From contig JAPYTO010000015.1 in NCBI GenBank assembly GCA_029941865.1, positions 1-55,562 on the forward strand: a stretch of 55,562 nucleotides of DNA, written 5' to 3'. Numbering within the stretch: position 1 is the stretch's first letter; every line of letters begins with the position of its first letter. The notes below the pieces were generated by a model. It saw only the letters and a list, made by a program, of their open reading frames with translations. It was not told where the DNA came from and made no database searches. Positions 44,761 to 53,588 of the stretch are shown here, piece by piece. Both the position numbers and the translations under genes were made by a program. This DNA is from Fuerstiella sp. (GTDB lineage Bacteria; Planctomycetota; Planctomycetia; Planctomycetales; Planctomycetaceae).

Positions 44761-44797
44761 CCGTCTTCGACGGTTTACTCGAGCTAACGCTCGGAAG
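44761..44797. repeat. Double-hairpin repeat, copy 2
   Basis: Two hairpins, CCGTC-TTC-GACGG (44761-44773) and CGAGC-TAAC-GCTCG (44780-44793), followed by GAAG. It is nearly identical to copy 1 before nuoA and lies in the leader of the CrtI-like gene, 21 bases before the GTG start. Confidence 0.75.
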
Positions 44798-44844
44798 CTG
44801 CGGAATCCACTGATGTTGGTCGCTAACCGACTCAGGAGCAATAA

Positions 44845-45108
44845 TCAGCCGGCCACCGGCACATCTTTCAGCTTCGGCGTCAGGTACTCGACCGTAGACT
44901 GCATGGAGTTCAGGTTGTGATAGTCTTCTTCCGGAATCTGAACTCGATACCCTTTGCGCAGCTCCATCACTATGTCCAGAAAATCCATACTGTCGAGTTC
45001 CATCTGGTCACGGAACGCGATTGCGTCATCCAGGTTGGACAGATCTTCATCGGGAGCGATTCGCTCCAGAATCTCCAGAACGGCCTGTCTGATCTCCACA
45101 CCCGTCAT
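44845..45108 (-). CDS. Acyl carrier protein
   Basis: From the ATG at 45108 the product is 87 residues, the normal ACP size. The site for the phosphopantetheine arm is the serine of QMELDSMDFLDIVMEL (DSM in place of the common DSL), and the four-helix pattern continues with VQIPEEDYHNLNSMQSTVEYL. AGGGG placed 7 bases before the ATG supports this start; the frame extends to 45192 without family features. It is distinct from the general fatty-acid ACP by its DSMD motif and by its position between a ketoacyl synthase and a CrtI-like protein, so it probably carries a dedicated acyl chain. It is 105 bases from the oxidoreductase start. Confidence 0.85.
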   Translation of the reverse strand: MTGVEIRQAVLEILERIAPDEDLSNLDDAIAFRDQMELDSMDFLDIVMELRKGYRVQIPEEDYHNLNSMQSTVEYLTPKLKDVPVAG

Positions 45109-45227
45109 CAAATATCCCCTTGCACTCGTGTTTTCCGCAGCGCGAAACGACCGTGTTAACTTTGGCGGCAATTCGTCGCCACAATCACGCACTGAATCTG
45201 GCGGCTGAACCGCGCAAAACGCAGTAT

Positions 45228-46520
45228 TCAGGATTCGTACTTCTTTACGATCACGACCGAGTTAATACCCAGCATCCCGAACGAATTATTCAATATACAG
45301 TTCACTTCGCCTAGATTTCTTGGCTCATTCGCTACTAAATTAGGCAAAGCGCATCTTGAGTCTGGATTCTCAAGATTGATTGTAGCGTGGGCAATACCGT
45401 CGTCAAATGACGGCAGGTTACCCAGTAGTTCCAGCGCTCCGGCTGCTCCCATGGCATGGCCAATGAAGCTTTTCGTGTTGTTGATTGCCGTCCGTGTGCC
45501 GTCAAACACGGCCTTAAGGGCCTTTGCCTCTTCAATATCGCCTTGTTCAGTGGCCGTCGCGTGACTGCTGACGATGTCAACGTCGTTGGCGCTAATCCCG
45601 GCTCGAGACAGGGCCAGATGGACACATTCGGCCTGACGAGTCGAATTTGGCAGCACGAAGTCCGAAGCATCGGAATTCATCGCATGCCCAATGATTTCAG
45701 CGTAAATCTTCGCTCCCCGAGCCAACGCATCCGTCAGCCGTTCAACCGTGCAAATGCCGCCGCCTTCCGCCACGACAATTCCGTTTCGCTGGGTATCAAA
45801 TGGACGAGATGCCCTGGCTGGATCCTCGTGAGTGGCCAGTGCACCCTGGCTCTGGAAACTGGCGAAGATGCCGAACGTGTGAATACTCTCCGAGACACCT
45901 CCGGCGATCGCGACGTCACATTCGCCCAGACGCAGCATCTGCAGCGCCTGGATGAAACCAGCATTTCCCGCGGCACAAGCGGCACCAATGGTCAGATGAG
46001 GCCCCGTGACCCCGAGGCTCAGCGTTACTTCTCCCGCCGGATTGTTCGCGACCGTACGTGGGTTGTGGTGATGTGACCAGACCTTGGTGTCATAGCCGAA
46101 CTGGGAAATCTCGTAGATTTCGTTTTCTGTTTCGACGTTGCCGTGCTCGGTAATCCCCAGGTAAACGCCGACGCGGTTTTTTTCGACGGAGTTCCAATCA
46201 AGGCCGGAATCGACGACCGCTTCGTTTGAACAGTAGACGGCGATCGACCCGGCCCGAGTTCCCCGCCGCACTTCCTTACGCTTCTGATAACGCAATTCGT
46301 CGAAGTTGCAGACGCCAGCCAGCACTGGCGGCATGTAGCGCGTTTCGTAATCCACCACACCGGATTTTCCGTCCAGCAGATTCTGGCGAAACTCGGCCAG
46401 ATTATTGCCGTTCGGGGACGCCAGTCCAATTCCAGTGATGACAATGCGATCGTCGAGGGCCAACGTATTTTTCTTCCAAAGAAGGTCTGCCGCAGAAGGC
46501 TGAGCAGAGTACCGGGACAT
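45228..46520 (-). CDS. Beta-ketoacyl-ACP synthase (FabF-like)
   Basis: The 430-residue enzyme has the complete C-H-H triad of the elongating ketoacyl synthases: C182 in GAACAAGNAG, H320 in SSHATATEQGD, and H355 in NTKSFIGHAMGAAG with K350 before it. RIVITGIGLASPNGNNLAEF at the N-terminus and LNNSFGMLGINSVVIVKKY at the end are also typical. It extends an acyl chain on ACP by two carbons with decarboxylation of malonyl-ACP in the cytoplasm. The next genes in the same direction are an ACP (35 bases between the frames, 119 to its start) and a CrtI-like oxidoreductase. General FabF genes usually stand with fabD/fabG, so this is probably a specialised synthase. It follows the topoisomerase genes after about 200 bases. 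Confidence 0.88.
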   Translation of the reverse strand: MSRYSAQPSAADLLWKKNTLALDDRIVITGIGLASPNGNNLAEFRQNLLDGKSGVVDYETRYMPPVLAGVCNFDELRYQKRKEVRRGTRAGSIAVYCSNEAVVDSGLDWNSVEKNRVGVYLGITEHGNVETENEIYEISQFGYDTKVWSHHHNPRTVANNPAGEVTLSLGVTGPHLTIGAACAAGNAGFIQALQMLRLGECDVAIAGGVSESIHTFGIFASFQSQGALATHEDPARASRPFDTQRNGIVVAEGGGICTVERLTDALARGAKIYAEIIGHAMNSDASDFVLPNSTRQAECVHLALSRAGISANDVDIVSSHATATEQGDIEEAKALKAVFDGTRTAINNTKSFIGHAMGAAGALELLGNLPSFDDGIAHATINLENPDSRCALPNLVANEPRNLGEVNCILNNSFGMLGINSVVIVKKYES

Positions 46521-46719
46521 TTGCCTACTGACAAGTGCCCAACGCCCTATAAAACCAGTATTTTTCAGCCTGAAACGTTCCGTTCAGGGTCTACCGGGGA
46601 GACGAGAATCGATTCGGCACGCCTCCTGGCAGCGACTTAGGGAAGCGGACCATTCTTTTCTGAGCGACGGCTCAAACAAACTGCCAATGACGGTTCGATT
46701 TGGTAATGGCCCGGCCGCG

Positions 46720-48636
46720 TCATGAGTCCACGTCATCGGCAAAACTGGCTTCTTCCATGATCACCTTGTAGCGTTCGGAGGCTTCCTTACCGAGTAACTG
46801 GTGAAACGTCTGGTCGGCTTCCAGCTGACTTTCGATGTCTATTCTCAGCAGCACGCGTGCCTGGGGGTTAAGAGTAGTGTCTCGCAATTGGGCTGCGTTC
46901 ATTTCGCCCAGTCCCTTGAAACGCAGGACGGTCGGATTTCGGTTGTCCGGCAGCGCGGCCAGAATCTCTTCCTTTTCCGCGTCTGTCTGAGCGTAGTGCG
47001 TCGTCTTGCCGACTTCGATGCGGAACAGTGGCGGCTGGGCAATGAACAGATTTCCCTGACGGATCAGTTCCGTCATATGGCGAAAGAAAAACGTCAGCAA
47101 AAGCGTTGAAATATGGTATCCGTCGCTGTCCGCATCCATCAGCAGAATGATCCGGCCATAACGCAGGCGATGGATATCGAAGTTCGGGCCGATTCCGGTG
47201 CCAAGCGTTTCCACCAGGTCGTTGATCTCCTGGTTCTTGAGAATCCTGGATAACGGGAGGGATTCCGTATTCAGAATCTTTCCTCTGAGCGGCAATACGG
47301 CCTGAGTGGCAGAATTACGCCCCATCACCGCGGTTCCACCGGCCGAGTCGCCTTCCACAATGAACAGTTCTGTTTCGTCCGAGTTTCTGTTCTGGCAGTC
47401 AACAAGTTTGCCCGGCAGGTTCGTCTTTCGCGCGACCGACTTGCGTTTGACTTCTTTGATGGCGTCACGGCTGGCCAGTCTGGCTCGAGCGGCCAGCACA
47501 ATGCGTCCCAGAATTGCGTCCGCGAGCGACGGATTGTTATTCAACCAGTTCTCGACGGCAGGTCGGACGATGCCATCAACATGAGACGCCATTTCGGGAT
47601 TATTCAGACGTTCCTTGGTTTGCCCCTGAAACATGGGTTCGCCGTGAAACACGGATAAAATGGCGATGACGCCTTCGCGGATGTCGTCGGCAGAAATAGC
47701 GATTCCGCGAGGCTTGAAGTTGTGGACGTCGATGTAGTTGCGAACCGCCTTTGTCAGCCCGGATTTCAGACCGTTTTCATGAGTACCGCCGGCGTGCGTG
47801 CGAATGCCGTTCACATAGCTGCGAATGTGTTCGTCGGTCGACTCCGTCCATTTCAAAACGACCTCAACACGAGCGACCTTGTCGTCCTTGTCGGCGGAAA
47901 AAAGTTGATCGTGGACTGTCTTCTTGCCGCTCTCTTCAATGACCTTCTCGATGTAGGCCCTGATTCCGTCCTGGTGGCGGAGTTCGTGAGTTTCGCCCTT
48001 CAATTCGTCATTGAAGACGATCGTCAGGCCGCCATGAATGTACGACACATCTTCCAGATGCTGGCGAATCGTTTCTGAATTGAACTGGGTCCGCCGAAAA
48101 ATTGTGTCGTCCGGCCGAAAGAAAATGGCCGTTCCGTGTCCGCGGAACGGTTTCACCTTTTTTACCTTCGCGGCTGGTTTTCCACGCCGGTATTCCTGCA
48201 TCCACTCGTGACCGTCGCGGCGCACTGTCGCCACCAGTTTTGAGGAGAGTGCGTTGACGACAGACGAACCGACTCCGTGCAGACCGCCACTGCGAGCGTA
48301 GTTTTTATCGCTGAACTTACCCCCGGCGTGCAAAGTCGTCAGGATGACCTCCAACGACGACTTCTTCAGCTTCGGGTGTTTGTCGACCGGGATACCGCGA
48401 CCATCATCACTGACGGTGCAACTGCTGCCGTCCTTGTGTAGAGTAACCACGATGCGCGTGCATTCGCCGGCCAGAAACTCATCGACAGAGTTGTCCACGA
48501 CTTCCCACAGAAGATGATGCAACCCACGTGAGTCGACACCACCGATGTACATCGACGGCCGTTTCCGAACAGGCTCCAGGCCTTCCAGGACCTCAATGTC
48601 GCTGGCTGTGTAAGTTGATTTTGTTGGTGTGCTCAT
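46720..48636 (-). CDS. parE: Type IIA DNA topoisomerase B subunit (ParE/GyrB)
   Basis: The 638-residue protein is a complete B subunit. The GHKL ATPase domain has VEDNS-like EVVDNSVDEF, VSDDGRGIPVDKH and GLHGVGSSVVNALS; the transducer follows; and the TOPRIM domain has ELFIVEGDSAGGTAVMGRN, VLPLRGKILNTE and ILLMDADSDGYHI, the DxDxDG metal site. The C-terminal RFKGLGEMNAAQLRDTTLNP completes the fold. The size is that of ParE or short GyrB. It follows the A subunit gene by only 10 bases. Together they pass one DNA duplex through another. Whether this is the cell's gyrase or topoisomerase IV cannot be told without the rest of the genome; the symbol parE is a guess from the gene pairing. Confidence 0.8.
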   Translation of the reverse strand: MSTPTKSTYTASDIEVLEGLEPVRKRPSMYIGGVDSRGLHHLLWEVVDNSVDEFLAGECTRIVVTLHKDGSSCTVSDDGRGIPVDKHPKLKKSSLEVILTTLHAGGKFSDKNYARSGGLHGVGSSVVNALSSKLVATVRRDGHEWMQEYRRGKPAAKVKKVKPFRGHGTAIFFRPDDTIFRRTQFNSETIRQHLEDVSYIHGGLTIVFNDELKGETHELRHQDGIRAYIEKVIEESGKKTVHDQLFSADKDDKVARVEVVLKWTESTDEHIRSYVNGIRTHAGGTHENGLKSGLTKAVRNYIDVHNFKPRGIAISADDIREGVIAILSVFHGEPMFQGQTKERLNNPEMASHVDGIVRPAVENWLNNNPSLADAILGRIVLAARARLASRDAIKEVKRKSVARKTNLPGKLVDCQNRNSDETELFIVEGDSAGGTAVMGRNSATQAVLPLRGKILNTESLPLSRILKNQEINDLVETLGTGIGPNFDIHRLRYGRIILLMDADSDGYHISTLLLTFFFRHMTELIRQGNLFIAQPPLFRIEVGKTTHYAQTDAEKEEILAALPDNRNPTVLRFKGLGEMNAAQLRDTTLNPQARVLLRIDIESQLEADQTFHQLLGKEASERYKVIMEEASFADDVDS

Positions 48637-48646
48637 CGGCAGGACG

Positions 48647-51034
48647 TCAGTCCTCCTCCATTTCTGACCAGTCCACTAACTGGATTTCGGGCTGGATCAC
48701 TTTGTCAAAGCTGGAACGCTTGGTGGTCATGACTCCTCGACCGCCCCGTGACGTGATCTGATACTTCTGCTGGCCGAATACCATTTCTTTATCGTTGCTG
48801 GTGACAACCCGCAGGCAGTCGCTCGGTCGCGCCAGCTGAACGACGCCCAACAGCCGATCATCTGCGTCCAGCTTGATGCCACGCACCCCTTTGCCGGCGT
48901 TCGTCAGCATCGGCACATCATCGAGGGAAAAGTGCAGCACGCGAGCATCGGCGGAGGCAAAAAACACAGTTTCCGCGTCTTCGATCAGCTGACAGTACAC
49001 CACCTCGTCACCTTTTCGCAGTCGACAATATTTGCGACCGGCTTTTGTGCTGGGCATGCGGAAGCCGTGGTAGGGAATCGTCAGTACCTGACCGCGCTTT
49101 GTTGCCACCAACAGCAATGGCCCCCATTCTTTCGAATCATCGTCGACCGCCTCCACGAATCGCGGATCCGTCGTGTGGACCGCCATGATGGAAGCCCCGT
49201 CACTGAGCCTGGCATGCTTGGCGAATGGCTCACCGTATCCGGATGAGACGGGCAGTTGCTCGATCGGGACGGTGAACGCGACGCCGTCCGAACTGAAGAA
49301 GACAGCGTTATCCAGCGTGCTGCCGGGTACTACGCTCAGCACGCTGTCCCCTTCTCGGACCCGGGTCCTGGAGACCTTTGCCAGGCTGTTGACTCGTTTG
49401 ACCCAGCCGTCCGACGTCATAACAACATTGGTGTTCTCTTTAACGATGTACGCCGATGCATCAAACTCGGCGATCTCGTCGGAAGAACCGAATTCGCTGC
49501 GGCGTTTGTCACCGAATTCTGCCGCCAGTGCTTCGAGTTCCGTGCGGATCAGCTTCCACATCTGCGTCGTTGACTTCAACAGCTTCTCAATACGTGCAGC
49601 TTCCGCCCTCTTCTCCTTTAGCTCCTGACGAATGTGTTCGATTTCCAGCTGCGAAATTCTGTACAGTGCCAATTCCAGAACGGCGTCTGTCTGAATCTCA
49701 TCCAGCGGAAACTTCTTCATCAGTTTTACAGCGGCATCTTTCTTTCCACTACTTGCGCGAATGATTTTTAATGCCAGACTAAGCCCGTCAAAGATGATCG
49801 CAAAGCCTTCCAGTATGTGAATTCGCTTGCGCAACTGCTCCAGTTGATACTCCAGACGGCGACGGACGGTTTCGTAGCGGAAGTCGAGAAAGTGCTGCAA
49901 CAATTGCTTCAGACTCAGCACGCGGGGCACCGCCGCCCCGTGTTCGTCCGGGACCAGTGCAGTGCAGTTGAAACTGAAGTTCTGCTCCAGCGATGTGTGC
50001 CGAAACAGGTAGGCCATGACGGCCTGGGCGTCGGCACCGGGCTTCATTTCCAACACAATCCGTAGCCCGTTTGCCTCGTTCGTTTCGTCGATAACGTTGG
50101 TCAACTGAGGAATCTTGCGGGCTTCAATCAATTCTCCAATTTCCGTCAGCAGCGGTCCCGTTGAAACTGTGTATGGCACTGTATAAATGATCAGCCGATC
50201 CTTCAGTTCCTTCTTGCCTTTTTTGTCGAACCGCCACTCGCCGCGTGTCTTGACCGAGCCGCGACCGGTTTCGTAGGCGATTCGCAGATCTGCTCGATCA
50301 GTCACGATGCGGCCGCCCAGCGGAAAGTCGGGCCCCTTGACGTATTTCATCAACTGGGCGACCGTGGCGTTGGGATTCTGGATCAGGTGCACGCAGGCCC
50401 TGGTCACTTCGTTCAGGTTGTGTGGCGGCATGCTGGTCGCCATGCCCACGGCAATTCCCTGAGTTCCGTTGACCAGCAGTGCCGGGTAGCGGGCCGGCAA
50501 CACGACTGGTTCCTCGTCGGCAGCATCGTACGTGGGGCGCATATCCACTGTACGATACCGCAACTCGTTCATCAGTTGCTCAGCCAATGCCGACAGCTTG
50601 GCTTCTGTGTATCGAGCTGCCGCAGCCCGCAGCCCCATGATGGAACCAAAGTTTCCCTGGCCGATCACCAGCGGATATCGCAGAGAAAAGTCCTGTGCCA
50701 GTCGAACCAGGGCATCGTAGACAGCAGTGTCGCCATGTGGGTGAAATGACCCGGTTGTGTCACCACAGATCTTGGCACACTTTCGGGTCTTGCTGTCCGC
50801 CCTCAGTCCAAGGCCATTGTACATGACGTACAGAATTCGCCGCTGTACGGGTTTCAACCCATCTCGAACGTCCGGCAACGCGCGTGACGTGATGACGGAC
50901 AGAGCGTAGTTCAGATAGCGTCGGCGAGTTTCGCCGCTGATCGGCACGTATTGAACGTTTCCGGCCGCTTCCAGCTCATCCGTCCTGGAGAACAGATTGG
51001 GTTCGTTCTTTCTGGAAGACTTTCTGCGAGCCAA
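48647..51034 (-). CDS. parC: Type IIA DNA topoisomerase A subunit (ParC/GyrA)
   Basis: The 795-residue protein has the winged-helix breakage domain with YALSVITSRALPDVRDGLKPVQRRI, the quinolone-site helix FHPHGDTAVYDALVRLAQ, and the catalytic pair R141-Y142 in AAARYTEAK. The loop before that, GNFGSIMGLRAA, lacks the acidic residues of the usual IDGD stretch. A long coiled coil with LELALYRISQLEIEHIRQELKEKRAE follows, then a C-terminal domain (about 520-795) with several pinwheel blades and only a GyrA-box-like ITSRGGRGVM near the end. The start is TTG at 51034 with AAAAGGA 7 bases upstream. The B subunit follows by 10 bases. Its box degeneracy leans to topoisomerase IV, but this is uncertain. 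Confidence 0.8.
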   Translation of the reverse strand: MARRKSSRKNEPNLFSRTDELEAAGNVQYVPISGETRRRYLNYALSVITSRALPDVRDGLKPVQRRILYVMYNGLGLRADSKTRKCAKICGDTTGSFHPHGDTAVYDALVRLAQDFSLRYPLVIGQGNFGSIMGLRAAAARYTEAKLSALAEQLMNELRYRTVDMRPTYDAADEEPVVLPARYPALLVNGTQGIAVGMATSMPPHNLNEVTRACVHLIQNPNATVAQLMKYVKGPDFPLGGRIVTDRADLRIAYETGRGSVKTRGEWRFDKKGKKELKDRLIIYTVPYTVSTGPLLTEIGELIEARKIPQLTNVIDETNEANGLRIVLEMKPGADAQAVMAYLFRHTSLEQNFSFNCTALVPDEHGAAVPRVLSLKQLLQHFLDFRYETVRRRLEYQLEQLRKRIHILEGFAIIFDGLSLALKIIRASSGKKDAAVKLMKKFPLDEIQTDAVLELALYRISQLEIEHIRQELKEKRAEAARIEKLLKSTTQMWKLIRTELEALAAEFGDKRRSEFGSSDEIAEFDASAYIVKENTNVVMTSDGWVKRVNSLAKVSRTRVREGDSVLSVVPGSTLDNAVFFSSDGVAFTVPIEQLPVSSGYGEPFAKHARLSDGASIMAVHTTDPRFVEAVDDDSKEWGPLLLVATKRGQVLTIPYHGFRMPSTKAGRKYCRLRKGDEVVYCQLIEDAETVFFASADARVLHFSLDDVPMLTNAGKGVRGIKLDADDRLLGVVQLARPSDCLRVVTSNDKEMVFGQQKYQITSRGGRGVMTTKRSSFDKVIQPEIQLVDWSEMEED

Positions 51035-51625
51035 CTGAGCATCCTTTTCCAGCGGTCGGGATTTCTTCCAACCAACACGACATATCGACTAAGAGAATGT
51101 TGGTTGCCGGATATGGAACCGTAGTTCTCGTCATACGGCCCAAGCGGCAATGGTCAACAGGATCGGCGGCTGGCCCCTGAAATATCAGTACATTCGCTGA
51201 ACGCACGTCAGAACAGTATCGCGTCCATTCAGGACGGATATCCAGCCCGGGATCTCCCGGCAACCGCCAAACCGGCATTCTAGAGACTCTGACGCAATCG
51301 CAAAGCGCGAGCGGACACAGTTATACCTGAAAAGGCAGGAAGATTAGGAAGACTTTTTCGGTTCTTCCATATGCAACGATAGTGCACCAGAAACTAACCG
51401 TATCGTGTGTATCAAGGACACTGATTGATTCATCCCTATGACCGGTAGAAGCCGAACTTTACGACAGAGGACAGTTTGGACCTCAGCGATACCTCTCAGG
51501 CAGGTACTGCGATGGGTCCCAAACATTTTTTTGGATTCGCGGTTCCATCACTTCCCGTGTCACGTTGACCGGGCATGCAGAACAGCTGGAAGAACGGATT
51601 CTTCTAAAGCCACGGAGGAGAAGCA
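51035..51625. other. Intergenic region between divergent genes
   Basis: About 590 bases between the topoisomerase A gene and the first of three secreted proteins. No domain-bearing ORF was seen. Promoters for both directions are expected here, but none could be fixed. Confidence 0.45.
51614..51620 (+). promoter_or_regulatory. Strong Shine-Dalgarno site
   Basis: GGAGGAG lies 5 bases before the ATG at 51626, supporting this start. It is unusually strong for this genome, where many genes lack such a site. Confidence 0.6.
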
Positions 51626-52435
51626 ATGCTTCGCACGGGATTGGTGACTCTCATGATCACGGTCATGAGCGCCGGGAGCCTTCTGGCCGAAGACGGTCAG
51701 AATCAGAACACGCTAATGGATTGGCTGCGAGGCCCGTCAATCGGACGTCCGGACACGCGACGGTCCAAACCGAGAACACCGAGCGGTATCCGGCACGCCG
51801 TCGTTGAGGACGCTGCTCGCCAGGTTCCGGAAATCCGCCAGGCGAGCACTCAGCCGTCATCGCAGCAGTTGGAACCGGCCGAAGCTTTGCCGCAGCCACT
51901 CCCCATTCAGTACGCACCTGTCGTGCCGAATGCATCGTCGTCCAGTGGTCCGCAGTACTTTAGTGCCGCTACGTCTCAGGGCAACGTGCTGCCGGTTCAC
52001 CCGGGAGCAAACTGGCAGCAGTACGCGCCGCCGCAGCCCGTCTATCAAAATTCCTCAGGACCGTACTCCTTCGCCTCTTCGGCAGGCTACGCCCCTGGAG
52101 CCGGACCAGTCAGTATGAGCTCGGCTCGTGGACCTGCGGGCGGTGCGGGCCCCTCCAGTGCTGCATTGTATCCGGCACCCAGGCCTGGAATTCCACAACA
52201 GGTTGGCGGAACGGCAATCGTGCATCAGGCGTTTCATCCACACGAAATGCTTTATCCACACCGCTACAAGGCGATGTACGGACCATATTATTACAAAGTG
52301 AATGGCGGTTGGATGGTGACACCGTTCGGAGTCTGGTCCAAAGAGAACTGGAAACTGCAGGGCACGACAGTGGACGTGAAATACAAGTCGCACATCAGCC
52401 CGTTCTCAATGTTTAAAAGACCTGTGATTCGCTGA
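51626..52435 (+). CDS. Secreted protein of unknown function, first of three
   Basis: The 269-residue product has a signal peptide (MLRTGLVTLMITVMSAGSLLAED). The middle is low complexity, rich in Pro, Gln, Ser, Ala and Gly, and probably disordered. The last 70 residues look folded: HQAFHPHEMLYPHRYKAMYG then PYYYKVNGGWMVTPFGVWSKENWKLQGTTV and VDVKYKSHISPF, rich in aromatic and basic residues. This C-terminal part is the likely functional module; the family was not recognised. It is the first of three same-strand genes for signal-peptide proteins with gaps of roughly 160-330 bases, probably a surface or envelope gene group. Confidence 0.7.
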   Translation: MLRTGLVTLMITVMSAGSLLAEDGQNQNTLMDWLRGPSIGRPDTRRSKPRTPSGIRHAVVEDAARQVPEIRQASTQPSSQQLEPAEALPQPLPIQYAPVVPNASSSSGPQYFSAATSQGNVLPVHPGANWQQYAPPQPVYQNSSGPYSFASSAGYAPGAGPVSMSSARGPAGGAGPSSAALYPAPRPGIPQQVGGTAIVHQAFHPHEMLYPHRYKAMYGPYYYKVNGGWMVTPFGVWSKENWKLQGTTVDVKYKSHISPFSMFKRPVIR

Positions 52436-52761
52436 TCGCCGTCACAGTTCAGAATGAAGTGGCCGGTGGCTGCAACCAAGAATGTTGCCCTGAGCGAAGG
52501 GGCTCTCCATGAGACGCCACATGGCAAGGTGATTTGCTTCGCTCAGGTGATTGTTAAATGCTCGCTGGAAAAAGTTCCGAATCTCCAGATAGCAGAATGA
52601 GGACGTTGGCGATCTGTTCGCCTCGTCAGGTCGATAACTTTTGAAACGCGGGAATTGGGTGGCATGCAGCATCGCCTGCCTGGCATCCCCCCGGAAACTT
52701 ATTTTCAGCAAGTGGAATGAACACGTGCCGATGCGCGTTTCCCTCTGCGAAAGGTTCTAAA
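52436..52761. other. Intergenic region with large stem-loop
   Basis: The gap of 326 bases between the first and second secreted-protein genes holds the nested stem-loop at 52489-52547 and no gene. It may end the first transcript or structure the leader of the second. Confidence 0.5.
52489..52547. repeat. Nested inverted repeat
   Basis: CCTGAGCGAAG (52489-52499) pairs perfectly over 11 bases with CTTCGCTCAGG (52537-52547). Inside the 37-base loop a smaller stem CCATG/CATGG can form. There is no T-run, so a terminator of the usual type is unlikely; a leader structure or a palindromic repeat is possible. Confidence 0.55.
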
Positions 52762-53427
52762 ATGCGACCACGAAACTCAGTATCGAGATGGTTCGCTGCC
52801 GCGATTTGCGTGCTGGCAACGTCTGGCTTCGTCGCTGCCGAGGAGGGTGTTGTCCGCATCGGCGCCACAAACGGCAGTGCCGGCGTGGTGCAGATGCACG
52901 CTTCCGCCAGCGGCATGGTTCAGCATGCGTCGCTGGACAGTGCCACGGTATTTAACCGTTATCGCTACGGAGGTGCCGCGCCAGCGCAGCAGGGGTTCGG
53001 TGGCTTCCAGCCACAAATGGCTTACGGGCAGTCTGCCGGAGTCGCGGGCGTGAAGGATCCCTGTAATCACCAGTCCTTTGCGAAACGATGGTGGCGTGGC
53101 CAATACCTTAACTACCACGCCAGAAACCAGCGGCTGGCAAACCATCTGTTCGGATGGATGGTTCCTTCCGGCTGCTGTGGCCAGGGATGTCCTCCACTTG
53201 GAAAGTACCAAGTGACCTATGCTAATGACCCAGGCTATGCGGATCATCGTGACAACGGGCAGGCCTATGGTGTTCAGGGATATGGCGTGCCACTTTCTGT
53301 ACCGCTGGCGCCCACGGTTCGACAGTCATACAACTACAGCTGGGGAACACCGTCAAGTCGGATAACGCCGCTCGGAAATTACACACCACAGACGTCGGTT
53401 AGACCGTTGTACCACCAATCCTGGTAA
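52762..53427 (+). CDS. Secreted protein of unknown function, second of three
   Basis: The start at 52762 gives a clean signal peptide (RNSVSRWFAAAICVLATSGFVAAEEG); the frame also runs to 52717 without this advantage. The 221-residue protein has a Gly/Ala/Val-rich part after the leader, then a conserved-looking block KDPCNHQSFAKRWWRGQYLNYHARN with HLFGWMVPSGCCGQGCPP, containing four cysteines in a small cluster, and ends with YNYSWGTPSSRITPLGNYTP. The Cys group suggests disulfide bonding outside the cytoplasm. The family was not identified; similar layouts are remembered from other planctomycete genomes as hypothetical proteins. GAAAGG lies 9 bases before the start codon. Confidence 0.7.
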   Translation: MRPRNSVSRWFAAAICVLATSGFVAAEEGVVRIGATNGSAGVVQMHASASGMVQHASLDSATVFNRYRYGGAAPAQQGFGGFQPQMAYGQSAGVAGVKDPCNHQSFAKRWWRGQYLNYHARNQRLANHLFGWMVPSGCCGQGCPPLGKYQVTYANDPGYADHRDNGQAYGVQGYGVPLSVPLAPTVRQSYNYSWGTPSSRITPLGNYTPQTSVRPLYHQSW

Positions 53428-53588
53428 TTCTACAGATCGCACGGACCTCACGACTGCTGGCTGTGCCGGGCACTGTTTCAGTCGGGAAGCGATCTCCACC
53501 TACTTTCAAACTGCAGTTTGTCACCCGCAATAAACTGTTCGCCTTGCTGCACAATGTACCCACGCAGCGGGCGAAGGAGATGGAACTC

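Noticed and set aside
46569..46588. CCTGAA/TTCAGG hairpin between the topoisomerase B and ketoacyl synthase genes as a terminator
   Set aside because: The stem is only 6 bp and is followed by A rather than T on the minus strand.
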